From Verrucomicrobiia bacterium (GTDB lineage: Bacteria; Verrucomicrobiota; Verrucomicrobiia; Limisphaerales; UBA9464), in contig JAHCBB010000034.1 in NCBI GenBank assembly GCA_019634635.1, positions 1 through 50,042 of the forward strand: a DNA stretch of 50,042 bases, in the 5' to 3' direction. This document shows positions 9,844 through 19,002 of the stretch, one piece after another. The notes under the pieces were generated by a model, which saw only the letters and a list, made by a program, of their open reading frames with translations, made no database searches and was not told the origin of the DNA. Position numbers and translations under genes: made by a program. Each line of letters begins with the position of its first letter. The first letter of the stretch is position 1.

Positions 9844-11145
9844 TCAGGCAAGCTTGTAAAGGCCGGGCACCGGCAGTGGCATGATGTCCAGCTTCATGTC
9901 CCACGCCAGCGGGGCTTCCGGTGTGAGCCGCTCGGTGGAGTTCAGCGCCTGCTCCCAGGTGACTTCCTGACCGGTGTAGGCCGCCATCCGGCCCATGATT
10001 CCGAGCAGGGTGCTCGACGTCATCCAGTCCCCATCAAAACGGCGCGGGGCGGTGCCCCGGATGCCCGCGAACAGTTCCTCATGTTCGACGACATACATGT
10101 CGGGCTTCTTGCCGTCGTACCGCCACCGGTTGGCCCCGGAAATCACCGGACTGTTCCAACCGCTCTGCGCGTAGCCCTTCGAGCCGAGGATGTAGTCCGA
10201 ATTGTCACTGTAGCATCCCGCGATCTGGCGTTGCGCCACCACACCGCGCACGCCGCCAGCGTATTCGTACACCACGGTGACGTGATCGAAAATATTCCCC
10301 TCATGGTTCGGGACGCAGCGACCACCGGTGGCGGTGCATTTCAAGGGCGGCTCGTCGTTCATGCACCACGCAAGCTTGTCCACGGTGTGGATGCATTGCT
10401 CGACCAGCCCGTCGCCGGAGAGCCACGAGAAGTTCATCCAGTTCCGGACCTGCCACTCCAGATCGGTCATGCCCGCCTTCCGGGTGTTTGCCGCGGGCAT
10501 GGGCTTCACGGGACCCGTGAGGTACGTGCCGTACACGGCGCGGACATCGCCGATCGCGCCTTCGCGGATCTTTTCGTAAAGCGCGCGCCGCGGAAGATCG
10601 CTCCGCCAGCAGAAGCCGCAGACCAGGTGCAGCTTCTTCTCCCTGGCCATCGCCACGGACTCCATCACGTGCCGGACGCCCACCGGATCCGTGGCCATGG
10701 GCTTCTCACAGAAGATCTGTTTCCCCTTTTCCACGGCGTAGCGGAGGTGTTCCGGACGGAACCCTGGAGGCGAGGCCAGGAGGACAACATCCACGCCCGA
10801 GTCCACGACCTTTTTGTAGGCATCAAGTCCAGTAAACTGGGTGTCGGGGGTCACCGTCACCCGGTTGCCGTACTGCTCCTTGAGGCCCTTGACAGCGGAT
10901 TCCGCCTGCGACGCGAACACGTCACCCACGGCCGTCACGACGCAGTTGGCATCGGCCGTGAGCGCGTTGGCGGCGGCACCAGTGCCGCGGCCTCCGCAGC
11001 CCACCAACCCGACCTTCAGCGTGTCGGCATTGGCCGCGAACGCGGACTCACGAATGAGGATTCCCGGGGCGGCCAGGGCGAAGGCGGCGACGGAGGAGGA
11101 GGTGCGGAGGAACTCGCGCCGGGAGGGGGAAGGGGAATGATCCAT
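9844..11145 (-). CDS. Tat-exported Gfo/Idh/MocA family oxidoreductase
   Basis: The protein is 433 residues from the ATG at 11145; a longer in-frame start at 11307 is unlikely because it would bury the signal. A twin-arginine signal (SRREFLRTSS followed by a hydrophobic stretch and AFA) opens the protein. The Rossmann fold begins with VGLVGCGGRGTGAA, which binds NAD(P), and the CEKPMA motif carries the lysine typical of this family. These proteins usually oxidise or reduce sugars or inositols. Export by Tat is common for verrucomicrobial and planctomycete members and suggests periplasmic carbohydrate metabolism. It is divergent from the asparagine-synthetase-like gene, with a 154-bp gap. Confidence 0.85.
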   Translation of the reverse strand: MDHSPSPSRREFLRTSSSVAAFALAAPGILIRESAFAANADTLKVGLVGCGGRGTGAAANALTADANCVVTAVGDVFASQAESAVKGLKEQYGNRVTVTPDTQFTGLDAYKKVVDSGVDVVLLASPPGFRPEHLRYAVEKGKQIFCEKPMATDPVGVRHVMESVAMAREKKLHLVCGFCWRSDLPRRALYEKIREGAIGDVRAVYGTYLTGPVKPMPAANTRKAGMTDLEWQVRNWMNFSWLSGDGLVEQCIHTVDKLAWCMNDEPPLKCTATGGRCVPNHEGNIFDHVTVVYEYAGGVRGVVAQRQIAGCYSDNSDYILGSKGYAQSGWNSPVISGANRWRYDGKKPDMYVVEHEELFAGIRGTAPRRFDGDWMTSSTLLGIMGRMAAYTGQEVTWEQALNSTERLTPEAPLAWDMKLDIMPLPVPGLYKLA

Positions 11146-11299
11146 GGTTGGACTCGACGATCCGGAGTGTCCCGCATTCGACCGAATCCGGTCAAGTGGC
11201 GAGGTGTCGTTTCCAACGGCGGGTGCCGCAGTGGCACAACCCCGGAGCTCTGCCTCCTGCCGGCTTGCATCCTTGGAACCGGTTGCCGACGCTGCGCAT

Positions 11300-12628
11300 A
11301 TGTCCATTCACGAGGCCTATGTGGAGCGGGTCGTGGACCTGCTGGATCCCGCGGCCAACCGTTTGTTCAATGTCACCCTGGACGAGGCCCGTGGGCGGGT
11401 GCGCACCGGCGACGCGGCGCAGGTGGCCTCCATTGACGGGTCCTTCGCCCTGCTCGCCCGCGAGGGCCGGACGGTCCGCATGGCACGTTCACTGGACCGT
11501 CCGATGCGCTATTTCCTCGCGAAACGCGCCGAGGGACCGGCGTTGATCGTCGCAGACCGAATGGACGTCCTTTTGGAGCAGTTGCGCCGGGAAGGCCTCG
11601 CCGACCAGTTCCATCCGAGCTACACGCGGATGGTTCCCGCCCACTACATCGTGGAAATCCAACTGGTCGGTTGCCCTGATCCCGACCCCGTCTACACCCG
11701 CTACTTCACGCCGGACCGAAATGCGCTGCCCGCCGATCTCGATGTCATCGGGCGCCGCTATGTGGGCGCCGTCGCCGACGAGATTGGCAAACTGCTGCGC
11801 ACCCTGCCATCCCACGAGCCGATTGGAGTCGCCTTTTCGGGCGGGGTGGACAGCGGACTGGTGTTTCTCACGACCTTTCGGATGCTCCGGGAGCTCGGGA
11901 TGAACCCGGCGCGGCTGAAGGCGTTCACACTGAGCTTCGGCGGTGGCCCGGACCTCGAACAGGCGCGGACGTTCCTCTCGCGGATGGGATTGGGACTGTT
12001 TCTCGAGGAGATCCACGCAGATCCGGCGGAACTCGATGTCCAGGAGACCCTGCGCGTCCTTGAGGACTACAAGCTCCTCGATGTCGAATGCGGGGCCATG
12101 GCCATCGCCCTGTGCAGGGGGATTCGGCGGCGGTATCCGGATTGGCGTCATCTGTTCGACGGCGATGGCGGGGACGAGAACCTCAAGGACTATCCGATCG
12201 AGGAGAATCCGGAGCTGACCATCCGCTCGGTCGTGCACAATCCGTTGCTGTACCACGAAGGGTGGGGCGTGGGCAGAATCAAGCATTCGCTGACCTACAG
12301 CGGGGGGCTGAGCCGGGGATGCGTCCGCACCTACGCCCCGTTGCGGCGTTATGGATTTGAGGGGTTCAGTCCGTTGATGGCCCGGGAGGTAATGCGGGTC
12401 AGCGAGGGGATCCCGTTCGTCGAGTTGACCGGATACGATGTGCCCACGCTGTACTCGTTGAAGGGCGAGGTGGTGTCCCGGGGCGTGAAACAGTTGTTTG
12501 GGCTCGACATGCCGGTGTTTCCCAAGCGGCGGTTTCAGCACGGCGCCGTGGAGGCCGGGACGCTTCGGACCCGGCTGCCGGCTGATGCCGCGGCGTGCCG
12601 GCGGCAGTTTTACGGGCTTTACGAGTGA
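11300..12628 (+). CDS. Asparagine-synthetase-like protein with degenerate amidotransferase domain
   Basis: The 442-residue protein starts at the ATG at 11300; the frame stays open upstream to 11144 but overlaps the divergent gene's start region. Residues about 178-440 form an ATP-pyrophosphatase domain with the PP-loop SGGVDSG at 180-186 and an FDGDGGDENLKDY motif like that of asparagine synthetase B. The N-terminal ~170 residues resemble a class II glutamine amidotransferase fold (SIDGSFALLAREG) but have no cysteine after the initiator Met, so glutamine hydrolysis should not occur. It could be an ammonia-dependent synthetase or an ATP-dependent amide-forming enzyme for a specialised product. 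The substrate is unknown. Confidence 0.7.
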   Translation: MSIHEAYVERVVDLLDPAANRLFNVTLDEARGRVRTGDAAQVASIDGSFALLAREGRTVRMARSLDRPMRYFLAKRAEGPALIVADRMDVLLEQLRREGLADQFHPSYTRMVPAHYIVEIQLVGCPDPDPVYTRYFTPDRNALPADLDVIGRRYVGAVADEIGKLLRTLPSHEPIGVAFSGGVDSGLVFLTTFRMLRELGMNPARLKAFTLSFGGGPDLEQARTFLSRMGLGLFLEEIHADPAELDVQETLRVLEDYKLLDVECGAMAIALCRGIRRRYPDWRHLFDGDGGDENLKDYPIEENPELTIRSVVHNPLLYHEGWGVGRIKHSLTYSGGLSRGCVRTYAPLRRYGFEGFSPLMAREVMRVSEGIPFVELTGYDVPTLYSLKGEVVSRGVKQLFGLDMPVFPKRRFQHGAVEAGTLRTRLPADAAACRRQFYGLYE

Positions 12629-12768
12629 ACGAGTGAAGTCTTCCGGGCAGGGTGCCCGGGACCGGCGCGGATCCCGTGGCGATGCCCGCCGAGGGGCCAT
12701 CCGCCCAAAACCACCGGCTCGAAACCAGTTGCCATGCCCGGGCACGCGTCGCCAATGTTCCCGCCGCC

Positions 12769-12859
<91 letters not shown>

Positions 12860-13190
12860 AATTCAGGGCCGTTCGCTGGACCCCGCGTTCCCACAAGGCC
12901 AAACCGGATTGGGCGGGGAACCGGCTGGGTTCCTTGGTCGTCCCGAAGACTGCAGGTATTCCCCGAACTGCCATTCTCCACGATTGCGGGCAACAACGGC
13001 CTGCAACTGCTGATCACGGTCGTGCAACGAGGCCAGGTATCCGGGGGAAGTTCCGTTGCTGATTGCGGGGCGCTGGGTCCGATGCATGTGCGGCCCAAAA
13101 TGCGACCCAAAGCCGGGCCTGCGGAGTGTACAATATTTGTTATATTCAAATAATAGGTAAGCCGGAACTCCCGGTCTGTCGCCGGCGGCT
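12860..13190 (+). other. Intergenic region between tRNA-Ser and lptD
   Basis: About 330 bp with no recognisable gene. The first part is GC-rich; the last 60 bp (around 13127-13160) are distinctly AT-rich. I looked for an integrase or attachment-site repeat beside the tRNA and saw no convincing one, and no second copy of the tRNA 3' end. Confidence 0.5.
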
Positions 13191-15407
13191 TCAGAAGATC
13201 CAGGGTTCGAGGATCCGGTTCGGCCCGGTGTTTCTCTCCTGCTGCCCCGCTCCTGGTGCCGCCTTGAGCTGGAAGGCTACGCCAACCGTCCAGTCAATCC
13301 CGTTGGGTCCGTTGTCCAGCACCTGCACCGTCACGGCACCCACCCAGCTCCGGAAGTCGCGGGCCAGCGTGTAGTACTGGGCCTGCATGGTGCTGAACTC
13401 CGCCTCGAACTGGTGGCTCATGCGGACACTCCAATTCTCGTTCATCCGGTAGGCGATCGTCGAAAAATAGGTGTTGCTGGTGTCGTTCCCGAGTTCCGGA
13501 TCGGCGCGGAGGTAGCGGTTGGCCAGCGTCCAGCTCCAGACGTCGTTCGGAGTCAACCGGATCACGTTATCGAACTCGTTCAACCGGCCGTCCGCCACGT
13601 CGAAGCGCAGGATGGACCCGTAGCCCATCCAGGAGGTCGGTTGGAAACTGAGCCGGGAATACACGTCCGAGAAGGTCGTCTCGAAGGACTCCTGCTTGCT
13701 GAGGTTCCAGTCGGTGTAGAGCTGCCAGTTCACGAACTGCTGCACGCCCGAGTCGCGCTTCGTCTCCAGGATGTTGAACAGCGAGAGGCGGATGACGTTC
13801 CGGTACCCCAGGGTGTCAATCGAATTGTCGTCCGGAAACTCAATCGGCCGCAGCTCGAACGAAGGCACCCGGTAGTCAAACTGCGGCACCTGGCGGGGCT
13901 TCAGATTGGGGGTGGGAATGAACGTGTAGTTCACCGAGGGCTGGATCACGTGCCGCAGCCCGTTGACGTCCAACGTGCGGTTCGAGACCTCCTTCCACGT
14001 GGCGGATGCCTTCCAGGTGATCTCGCCCCCGGTGTTGAAGACCCATCGGTTGCCCGGTGCGGTGATGTCGTCCAGCCCGGTGGGTTCCCCATAATGCGTG
14101 TAGCGGACCCCGCCCCGCGGGATGACGTTCAGGAATCCGAACAGGGTCTTCGGCAGCGTGATCTGATGGTAGGTGTCCGCCCGGAACGCCTCGTAGCTCA
14201 GACTCGAATAATCCCCCTCGGAAAACCGGTAGTAACCCACGGAACTCTGGGAGTCGTAATAAAGCGGCGTCGGGCCGAGCTGCTGTCGCGATCCGTTGAA
14301 ATAGAGCTCTGGCAACCGGACGACGGCCGGTTGAAACGAATTGATCTGCGGCGCCACCAGGACGCCGAGGCTGAAGTTGCTCCAAAGCTGCTGGGCCTCG
14401 ACATACGACAACGGCTGCGGGGTGTTTTCGCGGTACTCGTTCTGGAAGAAATCCCGGATGATGTCCGGATCCCCCTGCTGCCAGATGGCGGCGGTGGCAT
14501 ACAGGTCTTCGCGGGGATTGGCCTGATGACTGAACGCAAAGCGTTCCCGATTTTCCGGGTTTTCCTGTCCAAACTGGTCCGTGCCGGGCTCTCGATCGTG
14601 AATGTAGTAAAAGGTGCCCTTCCCCTGCCCCCAGCGTCCGAGATCATATTCGGCCGAGGGCCCGATTCCAGGTCCGCGCTTCGAGTAAAAGTCGAGCTCA
14701 ACCGCGGTGTGAAGGTTGGTGCTCCAGTTCTGGTGAAACGCCCCGAGAACGAACCCGCCCCAGATGGACCGATACCCCGGCACCGCCGTCCAGTAGTACT
14801 TGTGCGAGGTCAGGGAGCGCGAATAGGTCGGGAAATACATCACCGGTACCCCGCCCACCACCGCCGTGGCATCCGTGGCGGTAATCCTCCGGTCCTGCGA
14901 GATCGTCAGGCGGCGTGCGCGGATCTTGTAGTCGGGATCGGCGACGTCGTCGGTCGTGAACACCCCGTCCACCGCGGTCTGCACCGCATTGGTCCGCCCG
15001 CCCTCCAGCCGGGACCCGGATGCGAAGAACGGCGGCTGCCCGAACCGGAAGTGATCCGCGCTGAGTTCACCCGTGTCGTAGTGGTACCGGATGCGCTCGC
15101 CCCGCCACAGCACGGTGCGCCCGTCGGGGCCACTGCGTTGCAGGCTGACGTCGCCCTCGGCCAGGAGGGACGCGTTGTCGAGGTCGAGCTGGATCCGGCG
15201 CGCCGTCAAGGTCGCACCGTCATAGGTGACCACGACGCCATTGACCGCCGTGGCCACCCGAGTGGCACGGTCGAATTCAATCTCCCCCTGCCCGTCCGCC
15301 GCCCGGATCAGCACCGTCCCGGCCGTTGATTCTCCGGGGGATTCCGCCTCCTGTCCGAGCGCGGAGGCGGTCAGCAGGATGGCTAGGCCCAGGGGCGTGA
15401 ATCTCAT
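13191..15407 (-). CDS. lptD: LPS-assembly outer-membrane protein LptD (OstA)
   Basis: A 738-residue protein with a cleavable signal peptide (MRFTPLGLAILLTASALG). Residues about 30-170 form an OstA/LptA-like beta-jellyroll (GEIEFDRATRVATAVNGV, ASLLAEGDVSLQ). The remainder is rich in alternating hydrophobic and aromatic residues, as expected for the LptD beta-barrel (PVMYFPTYSRS near residue 210, DFYSKRGPGIGPS). LptD with LptE inserts lipopolysaccharide into the outer leaflet, which implies a diderm cell making LPS. The length fits the family. It is divergent from tilS, 132 bp away. No LptE candidate is adjacent. Confidence 0.85.
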   Translation of the reverse strand: MRFTPLGLAILLTASALGQEAESPGESTAGTVLIRAADGQGEIEFDRATRVATAVNGVVVTYDGATLTARRIQLDLDNASLLAEGDVSLQRSGPDGRTVLWRGERIRYHYDTGELSADHFRFGQPPFFASGSRLEGGRTNAVQTAVDGVFTTDDVADPDYKIRARRLTISQDRRITATDATAVVGGVPVMYFPTYSRSLTSHKYYWTAVPGYRSIWGGFVLGAFHQNWSTNLHTAVELDFYSKRGPGIGPSAEYDLGRWGQGKGTFYYIHDREPGTDQFGQENPENRERFAFSHQANPREDLYATAAIWQQGDPDIIRDFFQNEYRENTPQPLSYVEAQQLWSNFSLGVLVAPQINSFQPAVVRLPELYFNGSRQQLGPTPLYYDSQSSVGYYRFSEGDYSSLSYEAFRADTYHQITLPKTLFGFLNVIPRGGVRYTHYGEPTGLDDITAPGNRWVFNTGGEITWKASATWKEVSNRTLDVNGLRHVIQPSVNYTFIPTPNLKPRQVPQFDYRVPSFELRPIEFPDDNSIDTLGYRNVIRLSLFNILETKRDSGVQQFVNWQLYTDWNLSKQESFETTFSDVYSRLSFQPTSWMGYGSILRFDVADGRLNEFDNVIRLTPNDVWSWTLANRYLRADPELGNDTSNTYFSTIAYRMNENWSVRMSHQFEAEFSTMQAQYYTLARDFRSWVGAVTVQVLDNGPNGIDWTVGVAFQLKAAPGAGQQERNTGPNRILEPWIF

Positions 15408-15539
15408 TCGCGAGGCGCGACGCTACGGGCGCCGATACGTCCCGCCAAGCGCAAGGTGCGCCGCCATGCCGCCGTCGGAGCCCGGGTCTGCGACGCACGC
15501 AGCTTCCCAATTGTTCCGGGCTTGTCCCATGCTGTCCCG

Positions 15540-16910
15540 GTGAACGCACTCGCCGCCCACGTTCGCGTCTCGCTGACGCGGCACGGCCTGCTGCCAGCCG
15601 GCGGGCGGATCCTTGTTGCGGTTTCCGGTGGCGCGGACTCCATGATGCTGCTGCACCTGCTGCACACGCTGGCCGGCCCGCTGCGGCTGGAGCTTGCGGT
15701 GGCCCATGCGCATCATCAGCTCCGGGGTTCGGATGCCGACCTTGACGCCCGACTCGTTCGAATGACGGCACGTGCGCTCGGGCTTCGGTGTGTGATGGCC
15801 CGACTTCCGGTGCGCGAGGCCCGGGGTCTCACCGGCGAGTCTCTTGAAATGGCGGCGCGCCGCCTGCGGCACGCATTTCTTGCGCGGACTGCACGCCGGC
15901 TCGGAATGCTCACCGTCGCCCTCGCCCATCACGCAGATGACCAGGCCGAACTGGTGCTGATGCGATTGCTTCAGGGCGCCGGGGGGGACGGACTTGCGGG
16001 TATGTCCTGGCAGAATCCTTCGTCCGCCGACCGGAGGATCGTGTTGATCCGTCCCCTGCTCGATTTGCCCGGGTCCCGGCTGAAAGCCGCTGCGATTGCC
16101 GGGGGAGTCCCCTTCCGGGAGGACGCCAGCAATAGTGATCCCGGTCCGCTCCGCAACCGGGTCCGACTCGAACTGCTGCCGCTGTTGGAAGCGAGGTTCT
16201 CTCCGGCAATCCGCCGGTTGCTGGGTCGCACGGCGGATCTGGTGGGCGCAGAGGCCACGTTTGTCGGAGCGGAGGCGCAACGGTGGCTGGAGCATCCGCA
16301 GGATCGCGACTTTCGCGTCCTCCCGTTGGCCTTGCAGCGCGCGGTGCTGCGGGTCCAGTTGCGGGCGTTGGGGCATGAGCCGGGTTTCGATACGGTCGAG
16401 CGGCTTCGACGAGGCGTTGGGGTCCATCAGGTTTCCGAAGACCTGAGGGTTCGCCGGGATGCTGGTGGACGGGTCGTGCCCGAGTCCCCTGTCACCGTCC
16501 CCGACTTTGAAGGCCGGGAGCAACGCCTGGAATTGAGATCGCGTGGAGGCACCGCAACCCTCGGCGGCACCTCGATACGGTATTCGTTTGACCGGGCGGC
16601 ATCTTTTTCCCCGGACAACAGGTCCGCGGGCGAGGAAGTTTTCGACGCTGCGCGGGTCGGGATGCGGATCTGCCTCCGCCACTGGCGTCCGGGCGATCGC
16701 TTTCAACCGCTGGGGTTCGCGAGGCCGGCAAAACTCCAGGACCTCCTCGTCAATCGAAAGGTGCCCGCAGCGCGGCGCCGGACACTGCTCGTGGCGGCGA
16801 CTGGCGACGGCATCCTCTTTTGGGTCGAGTCCCTCCCGCCCGGAGACTTGTTTCGCATCCGGCCGGATACCCGGCGCACTTTGCGCTGGAAGTGGCGTCC
16901 AGTGCCGTAA
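15540..16910 (+). CDS. tilS: tRNA(Ile)-lysidine synthetase
   Basis: TilS converts cytidine 34 of tRNA-Ile(CAU) to lysidine using ATP and lysine, changing both decoding and charging from Met to Ile. The ATP-PP loop SGGADS is at residues 29-34 counted from the GTG at 15540. AHAHHQLRG and LAHHADDQAELVLMRLLQGAG are family signatures. The C-terminal substrate-binding domain (RHWRPGDRFQPLG, then KLQDLLVNRKVPAARR) is present. The frame is open upstream to an ATG at 15456, so the start is uncertain; I chose the GTG because conservation begins there. The length of 456 residues is normal. ftsH follows 61 bp downstream, the same tilS-ftsH order as in many bacteria. Confidence 0.9.
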   Translation: MNALAAHVRVSLTRHGLLPAGGRILVAVSGGADSMMLLHLLHTLAGPLRLELAVAHAHHQLRGSDADLDARLVRMTARALGLRCVMARLPVREARGLTGESLEMAARRLRHAFLARTARRLGMLTVALAHHADDQAELVLMRLLQGAGGDGLAGMSWQNPSSADRRIVLIRPLLDLPGSRLKAAAIAGGVPFREDASNSDPGPLRNRVRLELLPLLEARFSPAIRRLLGRTADLVGAEATFVGAEAQRWLEHPQDRDFRVLPLALQRAVLRVQLRALGHEPGFDTVERLRRGVGVHQVSEDLRVRRDAGGRVVPESPVTVPDFEGREQRLELRSRGGTATLGGTSIRYSFDRAASFSPDNRSAGEEVFDAARVGMRICLRHWRPGDRFQPLGFARPAKLQDLLVNRKVPAARRRTLLVAATGDGILFWVESLPPGDLFRIRPDTRRTLRWKWRPVP

Positions 16911-16971
16911 TTGCAGGGGAAACGCGGCTTGCACCGGTCCCGGACACTGGTAGCTTTCGCCAGAGTTCGTC

Positions 16972-18984
16972 ATGGCCGAAAACAACGAAAACAGCCGCGG
17001 TCCAGCCTCCAACGGAACCCCCGGTCTCACTGCGCGGACGTGGATGGTCTGGATCGCCGTGGCCGCCCTGATTCCCCTGCTCCTGATCTTCCAGAAGACC
17101 AACCAGCAGCGCTATCACCCGATTTCGCAGAAGAAGCTGTTCGACCTGGTCGCGTCGAATCTCGTCGAGAGCGGCGAGATCCATTTCGCCCCCCAGACCC
17201 AGTTGCGGCTCGTCCGAGGGCGCTACCAGGCGCTTGACGGCGGGCCAACGAATCAGGCGCTGGTGCCCTTCTCCGTGGAGGCGGTGCTGAGCCCGCAGCG
17301 CATGGATGCGTTGATGGACACCGGGGTGTTTCGCCCCGTGGAGAACAACAACGCCTTCCTGCAGGTCGTTCTGGGCATCCTCCCCATCCTGATCATCGGC
17401 CTGTTGATCTGGTTCTTCTTCATCCGCCAAATCAAGGCTGCGGGACGGGGCGCGTTGAGCTTCGGCAAGTCCAAGGCGCGACTGCTCAGCAAGGAAAAGA
17501 ACAAGACGACCTTCAAGGATGTTGCCGGGGTCGAGGAGGCCAAGGACGAGGTGTCCGAACTCGTCGAATTCCTGAAGGATCCCAAGAAGTTTCAGAAACT
17601 GGGGGGCCGCATTCCCAAGGGCGTCCTGATGGTCGGTCCGCCCGGCACCGGAAAGACCCTCCTGGCCAAGGCGATTGCGGGGGAGGCGGACGCCGCGTTC
17701 TTCAGCATCAGCGGGTCCGACTTCGTCGAGATGTTTGTCGGTGTGGGCGCCAGCCGGGTGCGCGACATGTTCGAGCAGGCGCGCAAGAGCACGCCGTGCC
17801 TGATCTTCATTGATGAAATTGATGCCGTGGGCCGCGCCCGCGGCCACGGGATGGGTGGCGGCAATGACGAGCGGGAGCAGACGCTCAACGCCCTCCTGGT
17901 CGAGATGGATGGTTTCGACACCACCGAGGGGATCATCATCATTGCGGCGACCAACCGGCCCGACGTGCTGGACCCCGCCCTCCTGCGTCCCGGCCGGTTT
18001 GACCGTCAGGTGACGGTGAGCCTGCCTGATGTCCGCGGTCGCGAGGCGATCCTGCGGGTGCATGCGAAGAACGTGAAACTGGAGAGCGTCGTGGACCTGT
18101 CGGTCATTGCCCGCGGCACCCCCGGCTTTTCCGGGGCGGAACTGGCCAATCTGCTGAACGAGGCGGCCCTCATTGCCGCCCGGGCGGGACGCAAGGCCAT
18201 CGGCATGCACGAACTGGAGGAGGCTCGGGACAAGGTCCGATGGGGTCGCGAACGCCGCAGCCTGGCAATGTCCGAGGAGGAGAAGCGCGCCACCGCGTGG
18301 CACGAGGCGGGCCACGCCCTGGTGAATGTGCTGCTGGAGCACACCCATCCGCTGCACAAGGTCACGATCATCCCCCGCGGGCGTGCCCTCGGAGCGACCA
18401 TGTCGCTGCCCAAGGAGGACGTGCTCAACATGCGACGCAAGCAGGCCGTGGACATGATCACCATGGCGATGGCCGGGCGGATCGCCGAGTCACTGGTGAT
18501 TGGTGACATTTCCAGTGGAGCCTCCGGGGACATCCAGCAGGCCACCGCAATTGCCAAGTCCATGGTCATGCACTGGGGCATGAGCGACAAACTGGGCCAC
18601 GTGCTCTACGGCGAATCCCAGGAGTATGTCTTCCTCGGCCGCGACATGATGCGGTCCAAGGACTACAGCGACGAAACCGCCGAGCTCATTGACGCGGAGG
18701 TGAAGCGCTTCGTCGAGGAGGGGTACAACACCGCGAAGCGGTTGATTGATGAGCACCGCGACAAGCTGGAGATCATCGCGAACGCCCTGCTGGAGTTCGA
18801 GACGCTCGACGGCACCCAGGTCGAGGACATCGTTCGTACCGGCAAGTTCACCCCGCCCCCTGCCGGCCCCGCGAACGTGGATCCGCCCACCGGTGCCCAG
18901 GCGGCCACCCCGCTTCCGGAGGTGGTCAAGCCGGTGCCACCAAAGCTTCCCGGCTTTGGGTCCCCTGCCCCCGCGGCGGCCTGA
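16972..18984 (+). CDS. ftsH: ATP-dependent zinc metalloprotease FtsH
   Basis: A 670-residue membrane-anchored AAA+ protease that extracts and degrades membrane and misfolded proteins. Two transmembrane helices (about 22-39 and 127-148) bracket a periplasmic domain. Walker A GPPGTGKT starts at residue 222, and Walker B is LIFIDEIDA. The second region of homology includes NRPDVLDPALLRPGRFDRQ. The zinc site HEAGH is at 444-448, with the third ligand expected in the later SGASGDIQQAT region. The C terminus ends in a proline-rich, probably disordered tail. The gene lies directly downstream of tilS and is convergent with the FG-GAP gene, whose stop is only 18 bp beyond. Confidence 0.97.
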   Translation: MAENNENSRGPASNGTPGLTARTWMVWIAVAALIPLLLIFQKTNQQRYHPISQKKLFDLVASNLVESGEIHFAPQTQLRLVRGRYQALDGGPTNQALVPFSVEAVLSPQRMDALMDTGVFRPVENNNAFLQVVLGILPILIIGLLIWFFFIRQIKAAGRGALSFGKSKARLLSKEKNKTTFKDVAGVEEAKDEVSELVEFLKDPKKFQKLGGRIPKGVLMVGPPGTGKTLLAKAIAGEADAAFFSISGSDFVEMFVGVGASRVRDMFEQARKSTPCLIFIDEIDAVGRARGHGMGGGNDEREQTLNALLVEMDGFDTTEGIIIIAATNRPDVLDPALLRPGRFDRQVTVSLPDVRGREAILRVHAKNVKLESVVDLSVIARGTPGFSGAELANLLNEAALIAARAGRKAIGMHELEEARDKVRWGRERRSLAMSEEEKRATAWHEAGHALVNVLLEHTHPLHKVTIIPRGRALGATMSLPKEDVLNMRRKQAVDMITMAMAGRIAESLVIGDISSGASGDIQQATAIAKSMVMHWGMSDKLGHVLYGESQEYVFLGRDMMRSKDYSDETAELIDAEVKRFVEEGYNTAKRLIDEHRDKLEIIANALLEFETLDGTQVEDIVRTGKFTPPPAGPANVDPPTGAQAATPLPEVVKPVPPKLPGFGSPAPAAA

Positions 18985-19002
18985 TTGGACCTCTCGGGGC
19001 GT

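Noticed and set aside
13413..15329. Long plus-strand frame of 638 codons
   Set aside because: It is the shadow of lptD; its product is Arg/Pro/Val/Gly-rich without motifs, as expected for antisense in GC-rich DNA.
16750..18357. Minus-strand frame of 535 codons
   Set aside because: Antisense to tilS and ftsH, both with unmistakable catalytic motifs.
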